This document shows positions 1-8,857 of a stretch of DNA of 64,000 nucleotides, one piece after another (position 1 is the stretch's first letter; every line of letters begins with the position of its first letter). This stretch comes from Gemmatimonadaceae bacterium. GTDB lineage: Bacteria > Gemmatimonadota > Gemmatimonadetes > Gemmatimonadales > Gemmatimonadaceae. Location of the stretch: NCBI GenBank assembly GCA_020851455.1, contig JADZCT010000047.1, forward strand, positions 1-64,000, given 5' to 3'. The translations under genes were made by a program, and so were the position numbers. The notes beneath the pieces were generated by a model that saw only the letters and a list, made by a program, of their open reading frames with translations, made no database searches and had not been told where the DNA came from.

Positions 1-800
1 AGCGCGTCATGGCGTGGATCATGGACACCTACTCGATGCACGCCGGCCACACTGTCACGTCCGTCGTGACCGGCAAGCCCATCGAAATGGGGGGGTCGCG
101 CGGTCGCCGTGACGCCACGGGGCGGGGGGTGATGCTCTGTACGAAGCAGGCGCTGGCGCATCTGGGCATGCCGGTCACGGGCACGAGCGTGATCGTGCAG
201 GGATTCGGCAACGTTGGATCGGCGGCCGCGCGGCTGCTCCGTGCGGAGGGGTGCAAGATCATCGGCATCGGCGATCGCACCGGCGGCGTGATCAACCTGG
301 CCGGCGTGGACGTTGATGACGCCGCCAGCTATGTGAAGAAGCATGGCACGCTCGAGGGCTACAGCAAGGGCGACCATGTGACAAACGACGACCTGCTCAC
401 GCACCAGACCGACGTGTTGGTGCCAGCGGCACTCGAGAACGTGATTACGACCAAGAACGCTGCCAAGATCAACGCGAGGCTCATATGCGAGGGGGCCAAC
501 GGCCCCACGACGGCGGCGGCCGACGCGATCCTCGACGACAAGGGGGTCTTCGTCGTCCCCGACATTCTCGCGAACGCCGGCGGCGTCACCGTTTCGTACT
601 TCGAGTGGGTCCAGGACCGACAAGGCTACTTCTGGACGGAAGAGAGGGTGAACGAGGCGCTTCGCGAGATCATGGAGCGCAGCTTCGATGCCGTACTCGA
701 CCTTTCGAAGCAGCACAAGGTCAACATGCGGACGGCCGCGTACATGCTGTCAATCAGCCGCGTCGCGACGGTGCACAGGCTCCGCGGCGTTTACGCCTGA
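1..800 (+). CDS. gdhA: Glu/Leu/Phe/Val dehydrogenase, probably glutamate dehydrogenase (5' truncated)
   Basis: Reversible oxidative deamination of glutamate to 2-oxoglutarate with NAD(P), in the cytosol. The reading frame is open to the left edge, so the catalytic N-terminal part (roughly 160 residues of a usual 415-425) is missing. The visible 263+ residues hold the dinucleotide-binding domain: TGRGV near residue 37, the Rossmann motif GFGNVG at about 65-70, and EGANGPTT after the middle. These are hallmarks of the ELFV dehydrogenase superfamily. Substrate specificity cannot be settled because the substrate pocket lysines lie outside the window; glutamate is the most likely from overall similarity. 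It is followed after 34 nt by rlmH. Confidence 0.9.
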   Translation, partial: RVMAWIMDTYSMHAGHTVTSVVTGKPIEMGGSRGRRDATGRGVMLCTKQALAHLGMPVTGTSVIVQGFGNVGSAAARLLRAEGCKIIGIGDRTGGVINLAGVDVDDAASYVKKHGTLEGYSKGDHVTNDDLLTHQTDVLVPAALENVITTKNAAKINARLICEGANGPTTAAADAILDDKGVFVVPDILANAGGVTVSYFEWVQDRQGYFWTEERVNEALREIMERSFDAVLDLSKQHKVNMRTAAYMLSISRVATVHRLRGVYA

Positions 801-834
801 GTGGCGCGGAAGCCGGGCAGCCCGGTGATCAGCG

Positions 835-1299
835 ATGCGTGTCATTGTCGTCGTAGTGGGGAAGGCGCGCCACCCGGCGCTCGGCGCAGCGGCGCGCGGA
901 TACGAAGAACGGGCGGCCCGCTACTGGCCGCTCGAGGTGCGCCACGTGCGCCAGGAAATGGGCGCGGACCAGCCGTCAGCGCGGGCGCTGGGGAGGGAAG
1001 GAATGCGCATCATCGAAGCGGCTGGCGCTCGGTCCACGATCGTTGCCTGCGATGCTACAGGGAAGCGGATGACGTCGGTCGAGTTTGCGCAATGGCTGCA
1101 GGGCGAGCGGGAGTCGGCGCGCGACATATGCTTTGCGATCGGCGGAGCGCACGGCCTCTCGCGCGATGTTCTTGGCGCGGCGCAGTTCAAGCTCAGTCTC
1201 GCGCCGTGGACGCTCGCGCACGAGCTGGCGCGGCTCGTGCTGGCCGAGCAGTTGTACCGGGCTGGCACGATCGTCCGGCGCGAGCCGTACAACAAGTGA
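835..1299 (+). CDS. rlmH: 23S rRNA (pseudouridine-1915-N3) methyltransferase RlmH
   Basis: SPOUT-class methyltransferase that methylates the N3 of pseudouridine 1915 in helix 69 of 23S rRNA on the assembled 70S ribosome. The 154-residue length matches the family (about 155). The family C-terminal signature is present: the knot with FAIGGAHGLS near residue 104, then LSLAPWTLAHELARLVLAEQ and a terminal EPYNK. The ATG at 835 gives the usual start MRVIVVVVGKA. It is followed by bshC after 7 nt. Confidence 0.95.
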   Translation: MRVIVVVVGKARHPALGAAARGYEERAARYWPLEVRHVRQEMGADQPSARALGREGMRIIEAAGARSTIVACDATGKRMTSVEFAQWLQGERESARDICFAIGGAHGLSRDVLGAAQFKLSLAPWTLAHELARLVLAEQLYRAGTIVRREPYNK

Positions 1300-1306
1300 C
1301 CTGCCG

Positions 1307-2863
1307 ATGAGCGAGCCCGACGTCGCGCGCGTGCGCGTCGAGTCGTTGGGCGGAGGCGCGCTCACGCGCGCCTTCCTCGACGGAGGAGCACCGCGCGAGT
1401 GGTTCGTGCCCCGCCCGCGGGGCGCCGAGGGATGGCGAAGCCACGCAGAAGCGGTACGCGCCGGGTTCCCAGGCGCGCGCTGGCTGGAGGGTCTCCGGCC
1501 AGCCCTCAATGCGAGCGGCGCCGCACGCGAGCGGCTGGAACGCGTGGCAGCCGGGCATGGCGTCGTCGTGACCACCGGACAGCAGCCGGGCCTCTTTGGC
1601 GGGCCAGGGTACACGTGGCTCAAGGCGTTCACGGCGATCGCGCTTGCCGACCGGATCGAACACGCAACGGGTATCCCGGCGATTGCGATCTTCTGGGCCG
1701 CAACGGACGATGCCGACTTCGCCGAGGCCAGCTTCACGGCCGTTGCGATCGGCGCTGAGTGCAGGCGCATCGAAATCCAGCGTGCCGGCGCCGACGGGCT
1801 TGTAATGGCCGAAATGCCCCTCGGGAACGCCGGTGCGGCACTTGATGCCTTCCTCGATGCGACGCGATCCGCGCCGCACAGGGATCTGGTGGATGCTGTT
1901 AGAGCCAGCTACACGCCCGACGCGACCGTTGGGAGCGCATTCGTCGGCCTGCTGCGGCACGTGCTCGAACCGTTGGGGATGCCGGTCCTGGACGCATGGC
2001 ACCCAGCGACCCGTGGCGCAGCGCGCCCAGCACTGGCGGATGCTCTCGGCCGTGCCGCGGTAATAGACGAAGCCGTCAGCATGCGGAGCGTTTCGATTGA
2101 ACGCGCTGGGTACCGCGCGATCGTCCAGCGAGTACCACGACTCTCGCTGGTTTTTCGCAGCACGGAAGGGGTCAAGGAGAGGGTTCCCATCGCGCACGCT
2201 GCGGACGCCGCGCGCCGGGGTGACCTGGTTCTCTCGCCTAACGTGCTCCTGCGCCCAGTAGTCGAGCGCAGGATCCTGCCGACGGTCGCGTACGTGGGCG
2301 GCCCCGGGGAGATCGCGTACTTTGCGCAGGTTGGCGCCGTCGCAGAGGCAATGGGAGCCCCGGCGCCGTTGGTCGTCCCCCGCTGGTCGGCAACGGTGGT
2401 GGAACCGTCCGTGGACCGCATGCTCGGCCGGCTTGGGATGACCATCGAGGACGTCCGCGTGCCACATCGCGCGGAGCGTCGAATCGGAGACCGGGCCATG
2501 GCGCCGGCCGTGCGAGATGCGATCGAGGCGCTGCGGACGGCGGTCGAATCCGGGGTTGGCGCGATTGGCGCGGCTGCGAGCGCGGCGGGACTCTCAACAC
2601 CGGAAGTAGTGGAGGGCGGGAGGCAGCAGCTTCGCCAGCGCGTGGACCGGCTCGAGCGACGATTGCGCGCCGCCGCCGCGAGATCCGAGAAGGACGCAGT
2701 GCGCGACCTGGCTGCGATACGGGCGTCCGTGCAACCGGAGGGTAAGCGCCAGGAACGCGGCCTCAACTTCATTCCGTTCTTTGCCCGGTACGGTGAGCCC
2801 CTGGTGGATCGCCTGCGCGACGGCGCGGCGATCCACGCTGCCGCGCTCATCGGCACAAGGTGA
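1307..2863 (+). CDS. bshC: Putative cysteine ligase BshC (bacillithiol biosynthesis)
   Basis: BshC is thought to add cysteine to glucosaminyl-malate, the last step of bacillithiol synthesis. The ATG at 1307 gives 518 residues, near the usual 530-540. An in-frame upstream extension to 1085 lies inside rlmH and is not used. Recognisable blocks are TTGQQPGLFGGPGYTWLKA near residue 88, FWAATDDADFAEA near 127, and a C-terminal QERGLNFIPFFARYG followed by a coiled-coil tail end. A coiled coil of about residues 435-475 precedes that block, as in the family. BshA and BshB are not in the window. The gene overlaps murJ by 4 nt (GTGA). Confidence 0.92.
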   Translation: MSEPDVARVRVESLGGGALTRAFLDGGAPREWFVPRPRGAEGWRSHAEAVRAGFPGARWLEGLRPALNASGAARERLERVAAGHGVVVTTGQQPGLFGGPGYTWLKAFTAIALADRIEHATGIPAIAIFWAATDDADFAEASFTAVAIGAECRRIEIQRAGADGLVMAEMPLGNAGAALDAFLDATRSAPHRDLVDAVRASYTPDATVGSAFVGLLRHVLEPLGMPVLDAWHPATRGAARPALADALGRAAVIDEAVSMRSVSIERAGYRAIVQRVPRLSLVFRSTEGVKERVPIAHAADAARRGDLVLSPNVLLRPVVERRILPTVAYVGGPGEIAYFAQVGAVAEAMGAPAPLVVPRWSATVVEPSVDRMLGRLGMTIEDVRVPHRAERRIGDRAMAPAVRDAIEALRTAVESGVGAIGAAASAAGLSTPEVVEGGRQQLRQRVDRLERRLRAAAARSEKDAVRDLAAIRASVQPEGKRQERGLNFIPFFARYGEPLVDRLRDGAAIHAAALIGTR

Positions 2864-4464
2864 CGGCCGCGAGGCGCGACAACTCCGCGCCGCGCGGCCG
2901 CGGGGGCGCGGTGGCGGCCGCATCGGGAATCCTCGCGAGCCGCGTCTTCGGGCTCGTGCGGCAGCGCGTGATGAGCCACTTCCTCGGGGTTGGCGACGCG
3001 GCCGACGTGATCAGCGCCGCATTGCGCATCCCGAATGTGTTGCAGAACCTCCTTGGCGAGGGAGTGCTGTCGGCGTCGTTCGTACCCGTGTACGCGCGGC
3101 TGCGCGCCGAGGGCAGGGAGGACGACGCAACCCGACTTGCACAAGTCGTTTTTGCAGGCCTCTCGGCGGCGTGCGGCGTCCTTGTAGGACTGGGCATTCT
3201 TGGAGCGCCATGGCTCGTCGCCACAATCGCAGGCGGGTTCGCGCCGGAGAAGCGCGCCTTCGCCGTATTTCTCGTGCGGATCCTCTTCCCGGGCGTTGGG
3301 CTGCTGGTGATGTCGGCATGGTGCCTCGGCGTACTGAACGCACACCGGAAGTTCCTGCTCGCTTACGCGTCGCCGATCGCATGGAACCTGGCCATCATCG
3401 GGGCGCTGCTTTGGCGAGGTCCGCGCACCGATCCGGACGGTGCCGCGACGCTGGTCGCCGCAGGCGCCGCGGCTGGCGGGCTGTTGCAGTTCGCCGTCCA
3501 GGTGCCGGGAGTGCTGCGGGCCGTGCCGGGCATCGTCCGGCGATCCAGCCTCGCGCCAGTCCCTGAGGTTCGCAGGGTGGTGCGCAACTTCGGCCCCGTG
3601 CTCCTCGGCAGGGGGGCCGTGCAGCTGAGCGGCTGGGTGGACTTGCTCATCGCTACCTACGTCGCGACCGCGGGGGCAGCCGCTGTCCTGATGTACGCGC
3701 AGACGATCGCGCTCCTTCCGGTATCGGTGTTCGGAATGTCCATCTCCGCGAGCGAGCTTACCGAGATGAGCCACCATGCCGAGAGCGACGTGGCCAACGC
3801 GATTCGCGCACGCCTCGGGTCGTCGTTGCGCGCCGTGGCGTACTTCGTGGTGCCGTCGTCGGCTGCGCTCCTCTTTCTTGGGGACGCGGCGGCTGGCGCC
3901 GTGCTCCAGACCGGGAGGTTCGCGCGCGCTGATACCGTGTGGGTCTGGGCAGTACTCGCGGGGTCGGCGATCGGATTGCTCGCCGGAACGATGGGCCGGC
4001 TCTACAACTCCGCGTGGTACGCCCTGCACGACACGCGAACGCCGGTCCGGATCGCGCTCATTCGTATTGCCATCACCGGGACGCTTGGCGCGGTGGCGGC
4101 GCTTGCGCTGCCGTCGTGGCTTGGGATCGAGGCGCGCTGGGGTGTTGCCGGCTTGACGGCCACGGCCGGTGTCGCCGCCTGGATCGAGTACGCACTCCTG
4201 AGGCGCGCGCTGAGCGCGAGGATCGGGCCTACGGGGTTGCCGCCACGTGCGTTGCTCCCGCTGTGGGCCGCCGCCGTCATAGCGGCTGCCGCTGGATTCG
4301 GCGTGAAGCTCGCAACGGGCGGCGCTGGCCCGCTGCTCAGTGGAGTTGCGGTGTTTCTCGTATTCGGGTTCGCTTATTGGGCGCTGACGCTGCTGCTTCG
4401 CGTGCCTGAGGCGCACGCGGTGTTGCGGCGCCTCGCCGGGCGTGTCTCCGGGACTGGAGTATGA
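2860..4464 (+). CDS. murJ: Lipid II flippase MurJ (MviN)
   Basis: Inner-membrane flippase of the MOP superfamily that moves lipid II across the membrane for peptidoglycan synthesis. The 534 residues hold about 14 hydrophobic segments. The N-terminal signature SGILASRVFGLVRQRVMS (about residues 21-38), the LGVGDAADVISAALRIPN loop and LLGEGVLSASFVPVYARL are typical of MurJ. The start is GTG 2860, overlapping the bshC stop by 4 nt. The first 15 residues are basic and lie in the cytoplasm. Confidence 0.95.
   Translation: MTAARRDNSAPRGRGGAVAAASGILASRVFGLVRQRVMSHFLGVGDAADVISAALRIPNVLQNLLGEGVLSASFVPVYARLRAEGREDDATRLAQVVFAGLSAACGVLVGLGILGAPWLVATIAGGFAPEKRAFAVFLVRILFPGVGLLVMSAWCLGVLNAHRKFLLAYASPIAWNLAIIGALLWRGPRTDPDGAATLVAAGAAAGGLLQFAVQVPGVLRAVPGIVRRSSLAPVPEVRRVVRNFGPVLLGRGAVQLSGWVDLLIATYVATAGAAAVLMYAQTIALLPVSVFGMSISASELTEMSHHAESDVANAIRARLGSSLRAVAYFVVPSSAALLFLGDAAAGAVLQTGRFARADTVWVWAVLAGSAIGLLAGTMGRLYNSAWYALHDTRTPVRIALIRIAITGTLGAVAALALPSWLGIEARWGVAGLTATAGVAAWIEYALLRRALSARIGPTGLPPRALLPLWAAAVIAAAAGFGVKLATGGAGPLLSGVAVFLVFGFAYWALTLLLRVPEAHAVLRRLAGRVSGTGV
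4456..4459 (+). promoter_or_regulatory. Shine-Dalgarno GGAG deciding the uvrC start
   Basis: GGAG sits 6 nt before the ATG at 4466, inside the end of murJ. It supports that ATG over the in-frame GTG at 4442, which would add 8 residues and has no such site. Confidence 0.6.
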
Positions 4465-4465
4465 C

Positions 4466-6361
4466 ATGACTCTGCCGGAGCATGTCGCGCACAGCACCTT
4501 GACGCTTCCCGAGTCGCCTGGGGTCTACTGCTGGAAGGCGGCCGATGGCACGGTCCTGTACGTTGGAAAAGCGAAGCGGCTCAAGGCGCGGGTGCGAAGT
4601 TACCTTGCCGGCGAGCAGTCATCGCCCAAGACCCGCGCATTGATGGCGCAGGCCACCGGGCTGGAGACTATCGTGGTGCCGGACGAGCCGAGCGCACTCG
4701 TGCTGGAGGCCAACCTCATCAAGGAGCACCGGCCGCGATTCAACATCCTATTGCGCGACGACAAGTCGTACCCGTTCGTGAAGGTGACAGTGCAGGATCC
4801 GTTTCCCCGGGTGCTCGTCACGAGGCGCCTGATCAACGACGGGGCGCGCTACTTTGGGCCGTACACGGACGTGGGCGCGATGCGCCGCGCGCTGGACATA
4901 GTTCGTCGCACGTTCACCGTGCGGTCGTGCAGCTACGACATGCCGCGCGAGATGCCCGAGCGAGCATGCCTCGACTACCACATTGGGCGTTGCAAGGCGC
5001 CATGCATAGGCGCGCAGTCGCAGGAAGAGTATGGAGAAATGATTGACGAGGTCGTTGCGTTTCTCTCCGGCCGTGCGACGGAAGTCGTAGCGCGTCTGCG
5101 GGCCAGGATGGACGATGCGGCCGCCCGGATGGACTACGAGCGGGCCGCCGAGATGCGCGACGCCATGCGGCACATCCAGCACATAGAAGAGCCGTCCGTG
5201 CTCGTTGATGCAGGCGGCGGTGACAGGGACGTCATCGGCTATGCCCGCGACGGCGATGACGCCTGCGTTGCAGTCCTGGTGATCCGGGACGGAAAACTGC
5301 TCGCCCGGGACCATCGCCTGCTGGAGCACGTCGAGGACTCGAGCGATGCCGACGTTCTCGGCGCGTTCATGGCGTCAGCGTACCTGCAACGGAAAGACCG
5401 CGCGCCCGATGTGTTCGTTCCGTTCGAGTTCACCGACCAGGAACTCGTCACGGCGGTCGCCGGCGGCCCGTCCGTCCGGATCCCGGTGCGCGGGCCCCGA
5501 CGCGAGCTCCTGGACGTGGCGGACCAGAACGCGCGGCACCTGCTTGAGGAGTTCCGCCTCGAGAGCATGGAGGCCGACGAGCGGGCGGCCGATCCCGTCT
5601 ATTCCCTGGGCCGTGATCTGGGCCTCCTGAAAATTCCGCGATCCATCGCCTGTTTCGACAACTCGACCTCGCAAGGGCGCGATAACGTTGGCGCCGTGGT
5701 GTGGTTCGAGAACGGGCGTCCGCGGCGGGCGGAATACCGGACGATGCGGATCAAGGCGCTCGCCGACGAACACGCGCCGGATGACTTCGCTTCGATGCGC
5801 GAGGTGGTCACGCGTTACTTCCGGCGCCGCCTCGACGAGAGCAAGCCGCTTCCCGACCTGGTCGTAATAGACGGGGGCAAGGGACAGTTGGCCGTCGCGG
5901 TAGAAGCGTTGCAGGCGCTCGGCCTTGGCGGACTGCCCGTGGCCGCGCTTGCGAAGCGCGAGGAGGAAGTTTTCCTCAAGGGCCGCAGCGAGCCGCTTCG
6001 GCTGTCGCGCCGCTCCGCGGCCCTCCGGTTACTGCAACGAATCAGGGACGAAGCGCACCGATCTGCCGTTGGCTACACCCGCACGCGACGGCGCATCAGA
6101 ACCGTGACGTCCGAACTGCTGCGGATTCCCGGTGTCGGGCAGGCGCGGCGGCGGGCCCTGCTCGTGAAGTTCGGCTCCCTGCAGGGGGTCCGCGAGGCGG
6201 CGGTCGGCGAGATCGCGTCCATGCCGGGCTTTTCCGCGCGCTCCGCCGAGCGAATCGTCGCCGCGCTTCGCGCTTCCGATCCCGCAGCAGCCGCCGCGCA
6301 GCCCGGCCCCGTGCAGCAACCACCGGTCACTTCAACGAACGACGAGAATGACGACCACTGA
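4466..6361 (+). CDS. uvrC: Excinuclease ABC subunit C
   Basis: Makes both incisions around bulky DNA lesions in nucleotide excision repair after UvrAB loading. The 631 residues show the full domain order: GIY-YIG nuclease (GVY at 19-21, YVG at 32-34), a cysteine-containing segment (CLDYHIGRCKAPC), the UVR motif (MDYERAAEMRDAM) near residue 220, the RNase H-like endonuclease domain with VVIDGGKGQL near 470, and paired helix-hairpin-helix motifs (RIPGVGQARRRAL, SMPGFSARSAERI). The ATG at 4466 has a good ribosome binding site and overlaps nothing; murJ stops 1 nt before it. The last 14 nt overlap the threonine synthase gene. Confidence 0.96.
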   Translation: MTLPEHVAHSTLTLPESPGVYCWKAADGTVLYVGKAKRLKARVRSYLAGEQSSPKTRALMAQATGLETIVVPDEPSALVLEANLIKEHRPRFNILLRDDKSYPFVKVTVQDPFPRVLVTRRLINDGARYFGPYTDVGAMRRALDIVRRTFTVRSCSYDMPREMPERACLDYHIGRCKAPCIGAQSQEEYGEMIDEVVAFLSGRATEVVARLRARMDDAAARMDYERAAEMRDAMRHIQHIEEPSVLVDAGGGDRDVIGYARDGDDACVAVLVIRDGKLLARDHRLLEHVEDSSDADVLGAFMASAYLQRKDRAPDVFVPFEFTDQELVTAVAGGPSVRIPVRGPRRELLDVADQNARHLLEEFRLESMEADERAADPVYSLGRDLGLLKIPRSIACFDNSTSQGRDNVGAVVWFENGRPRRAEYRTMRIKALADEHAPDDFASMREVVTRYFRRRLDESKPLPDLVVIDGGKGQLAVAVEALQALGLGGLPVAALAKREEEVFLKGRSEPLRLSRRSAALRLLQRIRDEAHRSAVGYTRTRRRIRTVTSELLRIPGVGQARRRALLVKFGSLQGVREAAVGEIASMPGFSARSAERIVAALRASDPAAAAAQPGPVQQPPVTSTNDENDDH

Positions 6362-7496
6362 ATGGACTCTTCACTGCTCGACCTGCGCTTACTCCACGGA
6401 GGGTGGCCGCCTGGCCTCGCTCTGTCCTGACTGCGGCCAGCCCTTGGTCGCACGCATGGCGCCTGCTTCGCGCGACGCGGTTACGACGGAGCCGACGATG
6501 TGGCGCTACTCGGCGGCGATGCCCATCCGCGACGGCGAAGCGCGTGTCTCGATAGGGGAGGGGATGACGCCGCTGACGGAGGCGCCTGAACTGGCCGCGG
6601 CAGCCGGCGTCGCGCGGCTCTGGGTGAAGGATGAAGGGATCAACCCCACGGCAAGCTTCAAGGCGCGCGGGCTCTGCATGGCAGTCACCCGCGCGAAGGC
6701 ACTGGGCCTCCCGGGAGTATGCGTTCCAACGGCTGGCAACGCTGGGATCGCACTGGCTGCGTATGCGGCTGCGGCAAGGATGCCGGCGCGCGTCTACGCG
6801 CCGCGCACCACTCCGCCGCCGATCCTCGGCTCGATTCGCGCGTATGGCGCGGAACTCCAACTCGTGGACGGGCATATCGGCGATGCCGGCAAGGCAACGA
6901 TGGCGTTCGCCACGGAGACCGGGTTCTTCAACGTGGCGACGCTCCGTGAGCCATACCGTGTCGAAGGCATGAAGACCATGGGGTACGAAATCGCCGAATC
7001 GTTCGGGTGGCGCAACCTTCCCGACGCGATCGTGTATCCGACGGGCGGCGGCGAGGGCACGATCGGCATCTGGAAGGCGTTCCAGGAGATGATCGAGTGG
7101 GGTTGGCTGGCGATGGATACGCCGCTGCCGCGGATGGTGGTTGCGCAGGCGGCAGGATGCGCGCCGCTGGTCCGCGCGTTCAAGGAGCGCGCCGACCACG
7201 CCACGCCATGGGTCAACCCGGAGACGCACGCCAGCGGTTTGCGCGTGCCGGCGCCGCTTGGCGACCGTCTGGTGCTGCGCGCGCTGAAGGAAAGCCGTGG
7301 TGCAGCGTTCGCGACCGATGAGTCCACGATTCGCGCGAATACGTTCCGCATCGCTTCGACGTGCGGCATTGACGCGGCCCCGGAGGGTGGCGCGGCGCTC
7401 GGCGTTGCCGACATGCTCGTCAGCGAGGGTGTGGTTGGCCGGGACGCGCGCGTAGTGATCTTCAACACGGGGTCGGGAGCGTCGTACCGCTGGTAG
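6348..7496 (+). CDS. thrC: Threonine synthase with N-terminal zinc-ribbon
   Basis: PLP enzyme that converts O-phosphohomoserine to threonine. The 382 residues match the shorter, plant/archaeal-like class. An N-terminal CxxC pair (CSTC about residue 11 and CPDC about 28) suggests a zinc-ribbon-like extension common in this class. The PLP lysine lies in NPTASFKARG near residue 101, the phosphate-type loop PTAGNAGIALAAYAA follows, and YPTGGGEGTIGIWKAF near residue 225 binds the cofactor phosphate. ATG 6348 lies inside the uvrC end. A less likely alternative is another fold-type II PLP lyase. Confidence 0.85.
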   Translation: MTTTEWTLHCSTCAYSTEGGRLASLCPDCGQPLVARMAPASRDAVTTEPTMWRYSAAMPIRDGEARVSIGEGMTPLTEAPELAAAAGVARLWVKDEGINPTASFKARGLCMAVTRAKALGLPGVCVPTAGNAGIALAAYAAAARMPARVYAPRTTPPPILGSIRAYGAELQLVDGHIGDAGKATMAFATETGFFNVATLREPYRVEGMKTMGYEIAESFGWRNLPDAIVYPTGGGEGTIGIWKAFQEMIEWGWLAMDTPLPRMVVAQAAGCAPLVRAFKERADHATPWVNPETHASGLRVPAPLGDRLVLRALKESRGAAFATDESTIRANTFRIASTCGIDAAPEGGAALGVADMLVSEGVVGRDARVVIFNTGSGASYRW

Positions 7497-7571
7497 GTGG
7501 ACGCGCCCCCGGGCGAGGGAATCCGCGCGCCTGACTCGGCGTGCGGCAGTCGCGCGGCTAACTTTCGCGCC

Positions 7572-8744
7572 ATGTCATTGACTGCCATTCTCGATCCAGC
7601 GTCCGGAATTGCCGGCGACATGATGCTCGGTGCACTTCTCGACCTTGGCGTCGAGAGGAAGTGGCTCGATCAGTTGCCAGGCGCGCTTGGGCTGGAAGGA
7701 GTGAACGTCCGCGCCGAGCGTGTGCAGCGAGCCGGCATCGCAGCGTGGAAGGTGGATTTCGACATTCCCCCGCAGCCGCACGGGCGCCACCTGAAGCACA
7801 TCAGGGCGATCGTAGATGCGTCTGCGGCGCCTGCCACCGTTCGCGAGCGCGCCAACCGGGCCTTCGAACTCATCACGGCGGCAGAGGCCGCGGTCCACGG
7901 CACGACCGTGGAGAAGGTGCACCTGCACGAAGTCGGATCGGTGGACGCGATACTCGATGTGGTCGGCAGCGTATGGGGACTCCACCTGCTTGGCGTCGAG
8001 TCGGTACGGTGCGGCACGATCGCGCTTGGCGATGGCTTCGTTGACGCCGCCCACGGACGCATGGCGGTGCCCGCTCCGGCCGTGGTGCGGCTCATCGAAG
8101 GATTCGACGTTACCGCCGGCCCGGCGGGGAGCGGCGAGCTGACCACGCCAACTGGCGCCGTTCTGATGCAGGCGCTCGCAACGCCAGGGCTCCCGCCGAC
8201 GTTTCGCCCGCTTCGGAGCGGTTTTGGCGCCGGCACGAAGGACTTCCCCGGTCGTGCCAATGTCCTGAGAGTCACGCTCGCGGAGGTCAACGACGTCAAT
8301 GCGAACTCAGAGGCGATCGTCGTGCTTGCGTGCGATGTGGATGACATGACCGGCGAGTACCTCGTATCGGCGGCGGAGACTCTCCGGGCGGCAGGCGCCT
8401 TGGACGTGATCCTCGCGCCCGTGGTGATGAAGAAGGGGCGGCCCGGCACGCGAGTCGAAGTGCTGTGTGCGCCCTCGGACGCGCCTCGCATCGAAGCGAC
8501 GCTCCTTGTGGCCACCTCGACGATCGGTGTGCGACGTTACGACGCCACTCGCACGGCGCTGCCACGCACCTGCCGGGAGACGACCGTCTTCGGGCGCGCC
8601 GTACGCGTGAAGGTCGTCACCCTTCCCGATGGTACGGTGCGAGGTAAGCCGGAGTTTGATGACGTCGAAGGTGCACGGCTGGCGACAGGTCGTCCGGCGG
8701 CCGGGATAATTGCGGAAGCGCTCAGAAATGTCGGGCTACTGTGA
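7572..8744 (+). CDS. larC: Nickel pincer cofactor biosynthesis protein LarC
   Basis: CTP-dependent nickel insertase that completes the nickel-pincer nucleotide cofactor of lactate racemase and relatives. The ATG at 7572 gives 390 residues starting MSLTAILDPASGIAGDMMLG, the family N-terminus. An upstream GTG at 7497 would add 25 unlike residues. The family block EKVHLHEVGSVDAI is near residue 115. The CTP-binding C-terminal half (DVDDMTGEY, KKGRPGTRVEV) is in the same frame, so no programmed frameshift is needed, unlike in some lactobacilli. LarB, LarE and the LarA client are absent from the window. Confidence 0.9.
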   Translation: MSLTAILDPASGIAGDMMLGALLDLGVERKWLDQLPGALGLEGVNVRAERVQRAGIAAWKVDFDIPPQPHGRHLKHIRAIVDASAAPATVRERANRAFELITAAEAAVHGTTVEKVHLHEVGSVDAILDVVGSVWGLHLLGVESVRCGTIALGDGFVDAAHGRMAVPAPAVVRLIEGFDVTAGPAGSGELTTPTGAVLMQALATPGLPPTFRPLRSGFGAGTKDFPGRANVLRVTLAEVNDVNANSEAIVVLACDVDDMTGEYLVSAAETLRAAGALDVILAPVVMKKGRPGTRVEVLCAPSDAPRIEATLLVATSTIGVRRYDATRTALPRTCRETTVFGRAVRVKVVTLPDGTVRGKPEFDDVEGARLATGRPAAGIIAEALRNVGLL

Positions 8745-8857
8745 TGCGCAAGTCGTTCCCGCAGATTGCGTTCCGCGCCGTCACCTGACAGTTTACCTGA
8801 TATGACTCGATCCCGGAATGCTCGTCGCACCCGACCGGCGGCCCTGCCGGGAAGGCC

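Noticed and set aside
7497-7571. An extended LarC starting at GTG 7497
   Set aside because: The extra 25 residues do not look like the family, whose N-terminus begins at ATG 7572.
8620-8640. FtsK-orienting KOPS-like octamers (GGGNAGGG) pointing at dif
   Set aside because: I saw several in the expected direction (for example near 990, 6555 and 17685) but also one reversed near 8622. Without a full count the bias cannot be claimed.
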